A stretch of DNA of 64,000 nucleotides, from assembly GCA_000270325.1 (NCBI GenBank), contig BA000048.1:211041-275040 (forward strand), given 5' to 3'. How positions within the stretch are numbered: position 1 is the first letter of the stretch; each line of letters opens with the position of its first letter. The notes beneath the pieces are model-generated. The model searched no databases and was not told the DNA's origin. It saw only the letters and a program-made list of their open reading frames with translations. Of this stretch, positions 33,895 to 42,430 are shown piece by piece. This stretch comes from Candidatus Caldarchaeum subterraneum (GTDB lineage Archaea; Thermoproteota; Nitrososphaeria_A; Caldarchaeales; Caldarchaeaceae). Both the position numbers and the translations under genes were made by a program.

Positions 33895-36174
33895 TTGAAC
33901 GTGCTCGTCGGACGAGCTGCAACCCTTCTAATTATCGCACTGCTTACTATTTCCTCCGTTTTCTCATCCCACGGCGTTGTTGCTGAGCAGTTTTTGCAGC
34001 GTCCGCCGGCTGAAAGTAGCGGGGCCTCGCCAGTTGTTAGTGAAATGCTTGCAGAGCTGGGTTTCGACCACTACATGCCGCGGAGATATTATCCGCTTCT
34101 TGATGTCAGCTTGGTTGACATAGGTGTTGATAGGCTTTTGAATGTCTCGGGTGTGAATGCGGCTGCTGTTGATGGCCGCGGTGTCTTGATAGCGGTTGTG
34201 GACACGGGGGTGGATTACCGGCATCCAGCCTTCAGAACAGGTAATGGCACAAGGATTGTTGCTATCTGGGACCAGACGGTCGAGGGGAAGCCGCCGCAAG
34301 GCTTCGGATACGGCTACGAATGCGATAGACAAGAGATTTTATCAGGCACTTGTCCACAGCGCGACACAGTGGGCCATGGAACGGTGGTGGCCTCGATTGC
34401 GGCTGGAGGAGTCTACGGCGACTGGGTGCTGAGAGGTGTTGCGGCTGGCTCGGAACTGGTTGTGGTGAAGACCGGAGGCCCTGCATGCAGTGGGACGCGG
34501 TGGTTCTTCAGCGAAAAAGGTCTTCTGGACGGCGTAGCCTACACGGTTGATAAGGCAAAGCAACTGGGTAGAAGGCTTGTCGTCGTCCTGAGTCTCGGAA
34601 CAGACATCGGTGCACATGACGGCAGCACACCTCTTGAAAAAGCGCTAGACAAATGGGCCGAGGAGAATGGAGTCGTCTTCGTCGTCGCAGCGGGAAACTC
34701 GGCCAACGACTCAAGACACATCGAAACAACACTCACGCAAGGCATTCAGCTCACACTACGGATGACTATTCCTGAGCAGACAACAGAAGCCGCCCTCTCC
34801 CTCGTAACCCACTCCGGAAATGTTATGGAGCTAGCTCTTACAACACCGTCGCTGAACAGGGTGGAGCTGCCGCTAAACGGCTCCAAAACCTTCAGAGAAA
34901 CCACGCTTGAAACAAGCACACAGAGAACAGGGGTTCTTCAGGAAATCGCCATCAGCATCAAAGCCAATCCTCTCGAGTCAGGTGTTTGGAGGCTTTCTAT
35001 AACACCACGACAAGTATACGACGGGAAAATGCATGCATGGCTCGAGTCAGACACATGCAGCCAAGAGTCGGAAGCCTTCCTCCCCTCAGACGGCTACAGC
35101 ATCACATCATCCTACACGGTAACAATTCCGGGCACAGCCAGGAAGGTGTTGACGGTCGGGGCCTACAACACAAGAAAAACCTGGACAGCGGGAGGTGAGA
35201 CTTGGAGCGTGGGAGGCACAGTCGGAGACATAGAGTTCTACAGCGGACGCGGCCCCACCACCGACGGCAGAACCAAACCCGACATCACGGCACCAGGCGG
35301 CGTAGTGTTCGCAGCCCGTTCAAGAGACGCGCCACGTCAAGCATTCAGCCCCAGCGAAGAAACAGCCGTGAGCAGAGGCACCAGCATGGCCGCACCACAC
35401 GCAGCTGGCGTGGCTGCACTTATCCTCCAACTCGCACCAACCTTATCACCAGAAGAAGTTTTCGAAATCATCAGGAACACTGCGAGACAGGATAGCTACA
35501 CAGGCGACGCGGTGTCGAATACATGGGGACATGGGAAGCTAAACGCCGACATACCCTATGTTCTCCAAGTCGAGGTGGATGGCCCGGTTGCAGAAGCTCG
35601 GCCGACTCTTCTACTCGACAACACAGCAGTAGCCACCATCTCGACAACAGACGCGGCCAGCATAGTGCTCTTGAAAAACAGACAAGCCAACATCTCCCTC
35701 CAGTCCCCCTCGACACCATACACCCGCTACACAACTACACCCAGCCACATCATCGTAAACGCTAAACAGGAGAAAGCGCGTTTCATTCTCGACGCATACC
35801 ATAGGGTCGATGTTCTATATCCCAACGGCACTATGATTGACACGGTCTGGGCAAGGGAAGGCGAGACACTGGACATCAACTCACTACTCCAAGCCAGAGA
35901 GGTGAAAATTGGTTTGAGAGGCTATATCGACGAGGCCGGTGTAGAGCATAGCAGCACAACACTCCGCGTGACCGCTCCAACACGAATAAAACTCATCCTG
36001 GAGGAGCCGAACATTCTCACGCCTGTGCTGGGAGCATTTGCCGCTTTGTTGCTGCTGGTTCTGCTGTCAACCGCTGTGATGCGGCTCAGACGTTACAGAA
36101 ACTCTGGAACAAGGCCCTCTTCCACAACACATCTGCCATCATCGTCAACGGAGCTTATCACGAAAAGCGGATGA
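33895..36174 (+). CDS. Secreted, membrane-anchored subtilisin-like serine protease (S8)
   Basis: A 759-residue subtilase with a signal peptide (about 1-30). Catalytic residues are Asp103 (VVDTGVDYRHP), His161 (GHGTVVASI), the oxyanion Asn268 (AAGNSA) and Ser497 (GTSMAAPHAAG). About 140 residues (275-415), rich in strands, are inserted between the Asn and Ser blocks, as in several large archaeal and bacterial subtilases. A C-terminal beta domain (about 545-700) and a membrane helix (about 724-743) follow. Four cysteines (143, 153, 199, 388) could form disulfides. Start is TTG 33895 or GTG 33901. The 3' end overlaps the convergent phosphoribosyltransferase gene by 82 bases. Confidence 0.9.
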   Translation: MNVLVGRAATLLIIALLTISSVFSSHGVVAEQFLQRPPAESSGASPVVSEMLAELGFDHYMPRRYYPLLDVSLVDIGVDRLLNVSGVNAAAVDGRGVLIAVVDTGVDYRHPAFRTGNGTRIVAIWDQTVEGKPPQGFGYGYECDRQEILSGTCPQRDTVGHGTVVASIAAGGVYGDWVLRGVAAGSELVVVKTGGPACSGTRWFFSEKGLLDGVAYTVDKAKQLGRRLVVVLSLGTDIGAHDGSTPLEKALDKWAEENGVVFVVAAGNSANDSRHIETTLTQGIQLTLRMTIPEQTTEAALSLVTHSGNVMELALTTPSLNRVELPLNGSKTFRETTLETSTQRTGVLQEIAISIKANPLESGVWRLSITPRQVYDGKMHAWLESDTCSQESEAFLPSDGYSITSSYTVTIPGTARKVLTVGAYNTRKTWTAGGETWSVGGTVGDIEFYSGRGPTTDGRTKPDITAPGGVVFAARSRDAPRQAFSPSEETAVSRGTSMAAPHAAGVAALILQLAPTLSPEEVFEIIRNTARQDSYTGDAVSNTWGHGKLNADIPYVLQVEVDGPVAEARPTLLLDNTAVATISTTDAASIVLLKNRQANISLQSPSTPYTRYTTTPSHIIVNAKQEKARFILDAYHRVDVLYPNGTMIDTVWAREGETLDINSLLQAREVKIGLRGYIDEAGVEHSSTTLRVTAPTRIKLILEEPNILTPVLGAFAALLLLVLLSTAVMRLRRYRNSGTRPSSTTHLPSSSTELITKSG

Positions 36175-36728
36175 TATCTATCCCGTGGAACCTTAACAGG
36201 CCTGGGATGTCCCGCAAACGCCAAGTCTATTATGACGTAGCAGGCGGTGACTTGGGCTCCGCATTCATTTAGAAGGTCGGCGGCAGTGTTTATGGTGGTG
36301 GAGGTTCGTCTCACATCGTCTATGAGGAACACGTTGCGAAACTGGGATGCAACCGCCTTGTCCAAGTGAAGCGTCACGGGCTTGCTTTCCGTGACTGAGA
36401 AACCCTCCGCCGTAACCGGCTGCTGAAAAATTAGCTTCTTCGCCTTATGTATCGAGAAATAGGGTTTACCAAGCTCGTTGGCCAAAGCCAAGCCATATTT
36501 GGCTCCCGAAGTCTCGACAGAGGCCACAGCATCCGCATCATACCCCATCTTCGCAGCATGTATTTTCACAAGCCTAGCAATCGCCCGGAAAACCTCAGGC
36601 TCATGGACAACATTCAGCCAAGAAATCCTAAGTATCCTCTTGCCCTCTACTGGGACAACCTTTACATGGGCCCCCGTCCTGAGACCGTTTAACAGTTTTT
36701 GGAGAATGTTGACGAAGTCACTCTCCAT
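36093..36728 (-). CDS. Type I phosphoribosyltransferase (orotate/adenine PRTase-like)
   Basis: A 211-residue PRTase. The PRPP-binding motif is FLIDDVRRTSTTINTA (about residues 133-148), with RR-S replacing the commoner xTG at the loop, so the motif is slightly degenerate. DAVASVETSGAKYGLALANELGKP matches the substrate-side region of orotate PRTase-like proteins. The exact base cannot be decided; some such archaeal proteins are regulators rather than enzymes. The C-terminal 27 codons are antisense to the subtilase 3' end. A TATA-like box at 36750-36758 lies inside the end of the next gene. Confidence 0.75.
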   Translation of the reverse strand: MESDFVNILQKLLNGLRTGAHVKVVPVEGKRILRISWLNVVHEPEVFRAIARLVKIHAAKMGYDADAVASVETSGAKYGLALANELGKPYFSIHKAKKLIFQQPVTAEGFSVTESKPVTLHLDKAVASQFRNVFLIDDVRRTSTTINTAADLLNECGAQVTACYVIIDLAFAGHPRPVKVPRDRYHPLFVISSVDDDGRCVVEEGLVPEFL

Positions 36729-36749
36729 GAAGCTAATTGTGTTCGGCTA

Positions 36750-36758
36750 CTAATATAT
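36750..36758 (-). promoter_or_regulatory. TATA-like box for the phosphoribosyltransferase gene
   Basis: Minus-strand CATATATTAG is centred about 27 bases before ATG 36728, overlapping the stop of the MFS gene. Confidence 0.4.
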
Positions 36759-37871
36759 GGTGCGGGTCTTTGCGGCGGCTGGTGTCCACTGAAATAGGAG
36801 GGCGGCGGTGAAAGGCATGAACGCGAGGCTGAGGAGAACACTCTGGTAGCCGTAGGCATCGACGGCGGCGCCGACGAAGGGGACAATCAAGTGGCCTAAT
36901 CCGAAGGTCAGCCCATACATCAGGGCCGAGGCTGCTCCCAAGTTTTGGGGTAAAAGGTCATGGGAGTATGCCACCAGTATGGGGTGGACCGCGAATATGA
37001 GGAAGCCGAGGACACCGTATGAGAAATATGCTAGCTCCTCAGGAGTGAGTACAGCGACGGGTATCCAGAGACCTGTCAGCAACAGAAAAAGTGTAACCGC
37101 TCTTTTCTTACCAATTTTCTCGGCAACATATCCCGCGGACAACATGCCGCCAGCACCCGCTAGTATCATGACTGTTAACACGGTTCCAGCCATCGAGAAA
37201 CTTAGACCACGCTTCGTGAGATAGAGGGGAAGAAAAGTGACGAATGATAGCGCGGCCACTGCGCGGAGAACAGCTGCGGCCAACGCGAGGCCGAGCTTCC
37301 TTACATCAGGTCTCACAGAGTTTTGAACACGCGCCTCAAGAGGTTGCCTCACCCCAACCAAGAGCATGGCGGCTGCCAAAACGGGCAGGATGATGAGCAG
37401 CCCGGTGCCCTGGGCCCCCATGACGACGTAAGCTGTTGTAGCGAGGAAGGAGCCGACCGCCAACCCGATGTCTCCACCCGACATGAAGAAGGAGACTGAC
37501 GAAGCCCTTTTTTCAGAAACTGAGGCCATGGATGTTGCCGGTGGATGGAACAAGGCTGAACCGACTCCGCCGAGAAACCCGAGCAACAATATCAGGGGAA
37601 AGCTTTCGACGAACCCGATGGCTGAGACCGCGACTCCTCCCAGAAAAAGTCCGAGAGGCATCAAGACGGTTTTAGGCCTCCTGTCAAAGAAGAACCCCAC
37701 CGCTATTTGGAGGAATGACGCCGTCATCAAGTAGACGGTGGGTATCAGGGCTAGTGTGGCTGCGGATGTTTTCTGCTGCGCCGCCAGTAGCGGAAGCAGA
37801 GGAGGCAAGCTTGTGTAGAGAGTGTCGTTGGCTAGATGGGCGAAGAAAAGCAGCGGTAACCTTTTTGTCAT
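36750..37871 (-). CDS. MFS transporter, fosmidomycin-resistance-like (FSR)
   Basis: A 373-residue major facilitator with about 12 helices. FSR-type features are FFAHLANDTLYTSLPPLLPLL at the N-terminus, FFFDRRPKTVL in loop 2-3 and LGGVGSALFHPPATSMAS in helix 4. Substrate unknown; FSR members export small phosphonates, drugs or sugars. It is slightly shorter than the usual 390-400 residues but complete at both ends. It is divergent from the acyl-CoA dehydrogenase gene. Confidence 0.82.
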   Translation of the reverse strand: MTKRLPLLFFAHLANDTLYTSLPPLLPLLAAQQKTSAATLALIPTVYLMTASFLQIAVGFFFDRRPKTVLMPLGLFLGGVAVSAIGFVESFPLILLLGFLGGVGSALFHPPATSMASVSEKRASSVSFFMSGGDIGLAVGSFLATTAYVVMGAQGTGLLIILPVLAAAMLLVGVRQPLEARVQNSVRPDVRKLGLALAAAVLRAVAALSFVTFLPLYLTKRGLSFSMAGTVLTVMILAGAGGMLSAGYVAEKIGKKRAVTLFLLLTGLWIPVAVLTPEELAYFSYGVLGFLIFAVHPILVAYSHDLLPQNLGAASALMYGLTFGLGHLIVPFVGAAVDAYGYQSVLLSLAFMPFTAALLFQWTPAAAKTRTIY

Positions 37872-37955
37872 TTTTCCCGATGTTTTTGAATAATCTGGGT
37901 TTTAGAGATTTCCATCTCCGACAACCCTAAAACAAGGGCGTTGGTACTCTGCTAT

Positions 37956-39083
37956 GTGAAAGAGGTTCTAGACCTGCCATCCCTTTTTCCGCTGAGCTAC
38001 TGGGAGAAGATGAGCAACTCAGGCCTGTTTCCCGAGGAGTTTTGGCGAGAGTGTGGAAGACGTCGATTGCCCGGTTTCCTTATCCCAGCAACCTACGGTG
38101 GATTGGGAAAAACTGTTGGCGAACTCGTCGAAGCCGTGATTTATCTCACCATGCACGGCTGCGGAACGGCTCTTTACCCGCTTCTCAGCAACAACATGTC
38201 CTCGCTCGTGATAAACAAGTCAGGAACCGAGAAACAGCGTCAAAGACTCCTTCCACGCCTCGCCTCGGGTGAATACATCATGGGTCTCTCGATAACCGAG
38301 AAGGAGTCGGGCTCGGATGTGCTCTCGATAAAGACAACAGCGGTCAAACAAGGTGGGAAATATGTGATAAACGGGGAGAAGATGTATGTCAACAACTTTG
38401 ACAGAGCTACTCATATGCTTCTCGCCGCGAGGACCACGCCGCTGGAGCATGCTGCCAAAAAGAGCCTTGGGCTTACGCTTTTTGTTCTCGACATGAAGGC
38501 TGGTGGCCTCAGCTTCTCGGAGCTTCCGAAGATGGGTACCAACTATTTCCGGACGGGTGTGATGAGGCTTGAGAACGTGGAGGTTGATGAAGAGAATGTT
38601 GTGGGAGAGGTGGATAATGGATGGAAAGCTCTTGCACACGCCCTTAACCCAGACCGCATAGTTTACGCAGCTGTCGCCGTTGGCTCAGCGCTCTTCGCCA
38701 TCAAAACAGCCACCTCATATGCCTCCGAGCGGAAAGTCTTCGGAAAACCGATAGGAGCTTATCAGGGCATACAGTTCCCACTCGCATCGCTCTACACTGA
38801 AACAGAGGCGGCGAGGCTTCTCACACTCGATGCGGCGGCGAAATTTGACAGAGGCGAGGATGCGAGCGTGGCGGCTTGCTTGGCCAAGTACTTCGCCTCC
38901 GAGGTGGTGTTTAAGGCGGTTGGGCAGGCTGTTCAGGTTCTCGGCGGATACGGCTACCTTAAGGAATCGGGGCTGGAGCGTGTGCTTAGAGACATCTATT
39001 TGCTCAGGTCAGGGCCGATTACGCAGGAGCTGGCCCTCGCATTCATAGCGGAAAAGGGCCTCGGCCTGCCTCGATCCTACTAA
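37956..39083 (+). CDS. Acyl-CoA dehydrogenase family protein
   Basis: FAD-dependent dehydrogenase, 375 residues from GTG 37956 (380 from TTG 37941). A weak CCTAAAAC box at 37925-37932 favours the GTG. Family motifs are GLSITEKESGSDVLSIKTTA (FAD/substrate), YVINGEKMYVNNFDRATHMLL, RKVFGKPIGAYQGIQFPLA, and QAVQVLGGYGYLKESGLERVLRDI. The usual catalytic YEGT segment near the C-terminus is LRSGPITQE, so the standard Glu base is absent and either another Glu serves or the reaction differs. It starts a set of CoA-related genes together with the ligase at 40059. Confidence 0.85.
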   Translation: MKEVLDLPSLFPLSYWEKMSNSGLFPEEFWRECGRRRLPGFLIPATYGGLGKTVGELVEAVIYLTMHGCGTALYPLLSNNMSSLVINKSGTEKQRQRLLPRLASGEYIMGLSITEKESGSDVLSIKTTAVKQGGKYVINGEKMYVNNFDRATHMLLAARTTPLEHAAKKSLGLTLFVLDMKAGGLSFSELPKMGTNYFRTGVMRLENVEVDEENVVGEVDNGWKALAHALNPDRIVYAAVAVGSALFAIKTATSYASERKVFGKPIGAYQGIQFPLASLYTETEAARLLTLDAAAKFDRGEDASVAACLAKYFASEVVFKAVGQAVQVLGGYGYLKESGLERVLRDIYLLRSGPITQELALAFIAEKGLGLPRSY

Positions 39084-40057
39084 AGCTCCACAACCCGGCC
39101 CACACCCGTCTTCTCAGCCATACTCAGGACACGTGAGGTGAAGTAGAGGTCGAGAGCCGCAAACCCAACGGATTTGAGCAAAGATACATGAACGTTGCGT
39201 GGCCTTTTCAAATTTTGTTTAACAACCTCGTGCAGCTCAAGAACCTTGTACGGGTCCACGACACCCTTCTCCACAGCCGCCATGATGTCACCCGCCTCTC
39301 TGAGCACGGATTTCTTGAGGTCTGCTGCTATCAAGTCTGCGCGTCGGAAAGTCTCAAGGTCAAGCTCTCTACGCGTAGGAAGAGCACCTATGCTTGTGAC
39401 ATGCACATTTTCCGCAAGCCACTCGCCAGAGAAAACAGGTTCAGCCGAGTTAGTGGCCGCTAACACAACGTCAGCGTTTTCCACAGCTTCACGCGGGCTG
39501 TCGACGGCTTTAGCATCTATGCCCAGTGTTTTCGAGGCTTTTTCTGCAAGCTTTTCTCTGTTGGTTTTTGTTGGGCTGTAGATTTTGAGGCGCTCGATGT
39601 TTCGTACGGTGTGGAGTGCGGTTAACTGTGTCCAAGCTGTTCTACCGCTTCCAATCAACGCCGCGGACCTGCTGTCGTCGGGTGCGAGATATTTTGCACC
39701 CACTCCACCAATAGCCCCTGTTCTCAGCGAAGTAAGGGCCACAGCGTCCACAACACCGTTAAGCAAGCCGGTTTCTATGTCGAAGAACAGTACAACACCA
39801 TGAGCCGCCTCTATGCCGTGTAGAACAGGGTTTTTCCTATACTCATTTATCAGCTTCACCGCGTATCCTCCTACGTGGAGGCTCGCGGCCGGCATGTTGA
39901 GGTATACAGCGTCACGCTCCTCAACCGCAGTCACCATCCGCGGCGGAGCAACATACTTTTCATCACCATAATCCCTGAAAAAATCCTCAACAATTTTCAC
40001 AGAGGTTTTCATGTCAAGCCAGTTTTCGAGCTCGTTTCGCGAGATTATTCTGACCAT
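39080..40057 (-). CDS. Ornithine cyclodeaminase/mu-crystallin family protein, copy 2
   Basis: A 325-residue paralogue of the gene at 32874, with VYLNMPAASLHVGGYAVKLINEYRKN, a Rossmann motif AALIGSGRTAWTQLTAL and the end LLKSVGFAALDLYFTSRVL. The two copies share layout but differ throughout, so they probably have different substrates. Its stop overlaps that of the convergent acyl-CoA dehydrogenase gene by four bases, and the CoA ligase gene stops (on the same strand) two bases upstream. Alanine dehydrogenase or an imine-reducing role is possible. Confidence 0.85.
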   Translation of the reverse strand: MVRIISRNELENWLDMKTSVKIVEDFFRDYGDEKYVAPPRMVTAVEERDAVYLNMPAASLHVGGYAVKLINEYRKNPVLHGIEAAHGVVLFFDIETGLLNGVVDAVALTSLRTGAIGGVGAKYLAPDDSRSAALIGSGRTAWTQLTALHTVRNIERLKIYSPTKTNREKLAEKASKTLGIDAKAVDSPREAVENADVVLAATNSAEPVFSGEWLAENVHVTSIGALPTRRELDLETFRRADLIAADLKKSVLREAGDIMAAVEKGVVDPYKVLELHEVVKQNLKRPRNVHVSLLKSVGFAALDLYFTSRVLSMAEKTGVGRVVEL

Positions 40058-40058
40058 T

Positions 40059-41369
40059 TTATTCAGCCCGTTTATCGATGACGCGTTTGGCCTTGCCCAC
40101 CTCTTGACGAGGTAGTGAGAGAGGCTCGGCGAGCTCCACCTGCACGCCTGTCAGCAGTGTCTCACGTAGTTCGCTCTCTAACCTGCTGCGCAGGGCCTCA
40201 GCTTCATCGCTTTTCAGTTCATGGGCCAGCTCGGCGACGACTTTCATCTTGTCGAGGCCCTTCTCCCTCCAGACAATTATCTGATACTCGGGGCCCAGTT
40301 CACGATGTTTAAGCAGCACTGCCTCGACGGCGCTGGGCCATACAGCTACACCTGACACCTTTATCATGTCATCAACCCTGCCTCTTATGTATCCAAGCCT
40401 GAGATGTGTTCTTCCACAATCACATGAACGAGCATCGTAAACATATGAGATATCTCTGCAACGGTATCGCAGCAGCGGCGCAGCCTCTTTCGTCAAAGTA
40501 GTGAACACGAGTTCGCCTTTTTCCTCGGGGCCAACTGGTTCACCGGTCTTGGGGTCGATGACTTCTACGAGGAAATGGTCCTCCCAGAGATGCAGCCCAT
40601 CGTGGACAAAGCAGTCGTTCGCGACACCGGGTCCACACAACTCGGTGAACCCGTAGATATCGTACACATCCATGTTCCACTTCTCGGCGACCCATTTCTT
40701 CATCTCAGAAGTCCACATCTCCGACCCGAAAACACCCTTCCTAACCAGAGTATCCTTCGCCGGGTCCACACCCATCTCCAAAGCCGTCTCAGTCAACCTA
40801 AGAATGTATGAAACAACCGCGCAGACCATCGTGGTTCCAAAGTCCAGCATATACTGGATTTGGCGGCGGCTGAACCCTGCACCGGTCGGGACAATCATGG
40901 CGCCTATCTTTCGTGCGCCGTAGTAGAACCCGAAGCCGCCGGTAAACATTCCGAAGCTGGGTGTAATCTGGAAAACATCCTCCCTTGTCAGCCCAGACAT
41001 GGCCAAGCTACGGGCAGAGACCTCGGCCCAGACCTCTATGTCGTTTTTTGTGTAGAACCCGAGAGTCGGCACACCTGTTGTCCCCGAGGTGGCGTGGACC
41101 TCGAGAACCTCGCTCCGCGGCACCGCGAGAATACCGTAGGGATACAGTGAACGCAGCTCGTCCTTGGTTGTGAAAGGCAGCTTCACCAAGTCATCCACTG
41201 AATTAACATCGTCTGGGCTAACCTTAGCCTCATCAAGTTTCCTACGGTAGAAAGGATTGTTTCTATATGCGTGGCGAACAGTCCAACGCAGCATTTTATC
41301 ACGGTTCTCCTCAATATCTTTTCTGCTCATAGTTTCCGCGGGCTTGTTGAAAAAGCGGGCCGAGTTCAC
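40059..41369 (-). CDS. Phenylacetate-CoA ligase-type AMP-forming enzyme (PaaK-like)
   Basis: Adenylate-forming CoA ligase of about 436 residues from GTG 41369, the usual PaaK length (frame open to 41429). Visible are FFNKPAETMSR and HAYRNNPFYRRKL at the N-terminus, the P-loop HATSGTTGVPTLGFYT, YDIYGFTELCGPG, ELVFTTLTKEAAPLLRYRCRD, and the C-terminal GRVDDMIKVSGVAVWPSAVE. It activates an aromatic or related acid to its CoA thioester. A T-rich box at 41391-41400 on the minus strand fits the GTG start. No paaABCDE ring-oxygenase genes are nearby, so phenylacetate itself is not proven as substrate. Confidence 0.87.
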   Translation of the reverse strand: MNSARFFNKPAETMSRKDIEENRDKMLRWTVRHAYRNNPFYRRKLDEAKVSPDDVNSVDDLVKLPFTTKDELRSLYPYGILAVPRSEVLEVHATSGTTGVPTLGFYTKNDIEVWAEVSARSLAMSGLTREDVFQITPSFGMFTGGFGFYYGARKIGAMIVPTGAGFSRRQIQYMLDFGTTMVCAVVSYILRLTETALEMGVDPAKDTLVRKGVFGSEMWTSEMKKWVAEKWNMDVYDIYGFTELCGPGVANDCFVHDGLHLWEDHFLVEVIDPKTGEPVGPEEKGELVFTTLTKEAAPLLRYRCRDISYVYDARSCDCGRTHLRLGYIRGRVDDMIKVSGVAVWPSAVEAVLLKHRELGPEYQIIVWREKGLDKMKVVAELAHELKSDEAEALRSRLESELRETLLTGVQVELAEPLSLPRQEVGKAKRVIDKRAE

Positions 41370-41430
41370 ATCTTGCCGAATTGTCCATCGTTCTAAAAAA
41401 TGTTTACACCAAAACAGAATATGGACCAAA

Positions 41431-41440
41431 GTATAAAACT
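41431..41440 (+). promoter_or_regulatory. TATA-like box for the FAH-family gene
   Basis: GTATAAAACT is centred 28 bases before ATG 41464, a clear leaderless promoter that would drive the four- to five-gene set to 45542. Confidence 0.5.
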
Positions 41441-41463
41441 ACGCAGCAAACAAGATATCCGTT

Positions 41464-42429
41464 ATGAAGCTGGTTACTTTCCAACATCCCCATCGTCGCG
41501 AACCGCGTCTCGGCATAGTTTACGGCGAATATGTGATTGACGGGAACATGGCCTTTGCAGTGTTGTTGAATGAGGAGGGTGAGGAGGACCCGGAGGTTTT
41601 GGCTGATGCTCTTCTGCCGTCGAGTATGATTTCTTTCCTGCGTAGAGGCCGTAAGGCTTTTGAGGCCGCTGAGAAAGTTTTGTTCAAGGCACGGTCCTTC
41701 ATCAACATGTCCTATGGAGAAGGCCTTGTGTATGAGCTTGGCAAAGTACGTCTTCACGCACCAATTCCTCGGCCAGGCAAAATCATACACACCGCGGGAA
41801 ATTTCCGCGAACACGCGAAAGAGGCTGAGAAAGCAAAATGGGAGTTCCCGATTCCCCAGTGGATATCTTTTCTGAAGAGCCCCACAGCCGTCATAGGGCC
41901 CTACGACAACATAGTGTACCCGAAATACACCAAGGAGCTCGACTACGAGCTTGAGATGGCTATTGTTATTGGGAAGCGTGGAAAATACATCCCGAAGGAG
42001 AGGGCGTTCGACTACGTCGCCGGGTTCATGGTGTTTAACGACATAACCGCGCGTGACATTCAGCGGCAGGAGATGAAGAACGGGTTGCTGAACTTTGGGA
42101 AAAACCTCGACACATTCGCTCCACTGGGCCCCTACCTCGTTACAAAGGACGAGGTAAGCAACCCCCACAACCTTAAGATGGAGCTGCGGGTCAACGGCGA
42201 GGTGCGGCAGTCTGGGAACACCAACAGACTCTCGGTCACTTTGCAGGAAATTATCGAGCATTATTCATGGGTGATGCTTGAGCCAGGTGACATCATCACC
42301 ACGGGAACGATTTCTGGAGTGGCCGCATTCAGAGAAAACCCTGAGAAATATTATCTAAAGCCCGGTGACGTGGTCGAATCCGAGATAGAGAGCCTCGGCG
42401 TGATGCGTAACCCGGTCGTGGCTGAGTAA
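41464..42429 (+). CDS. Fumarylacetoacetate hydrolase (FAH) family protein
   Basis: Metal-dependent hydrolase or decarboxylase of the FAH family, 321 residues. The catalytic domain runs from IPRPGKIIHTAGNFREHAKE; metal ligands lie in DYELEMAIVIGKRGK, and FMVFNDITARDIQRQEMKN and PGDIITTGTISGVA are family hallmarks. The ATG is at the expected distance from a TATA box. It leads a run of same-strand genes with one base or overlapping junctions. Members act on acylpyruvates, 2-oxo-hept-4-ene-dioate and similar; the substrate here is unknown. Confidence 0.88.
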   Translation: MKLVTFQHPHRREPRLGIVYGEYVIDGNMAFAVLLNEEGEEDPEVLADALLPSSMISFLRRGRKAFEAAEKVLFKARSFINMSYGEGLVYELGKVRLHAPIPRPGKIIHTAGNFREHAKEAEKAKWEFPIPQWISFLKSPTAVIGPYDNIVYPKYTKELDYELEMAIVIGKRGKYIPKERAFDYVAGFMVFNDITARDIQRQEMKNGLLNFGKNLDTFAPLGPYLVTKDEVSNPHNLKMELRVNGEVRQSGNTNRLSVTLQEIIEHYSWVMLEPGDIITTGTISGVAAFRENPEKYYLKPGDVVESEIESLGVMRNPVVAE

Positions 42430-42430
42430 A

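Noticed and set aside
41404-42261. 285-codon frame antisense to the FAH-family gene
   Set aside because: No recognisable domain. It arises from codon bias on the other strand, and the FAH motifs are intact on the plus strand.
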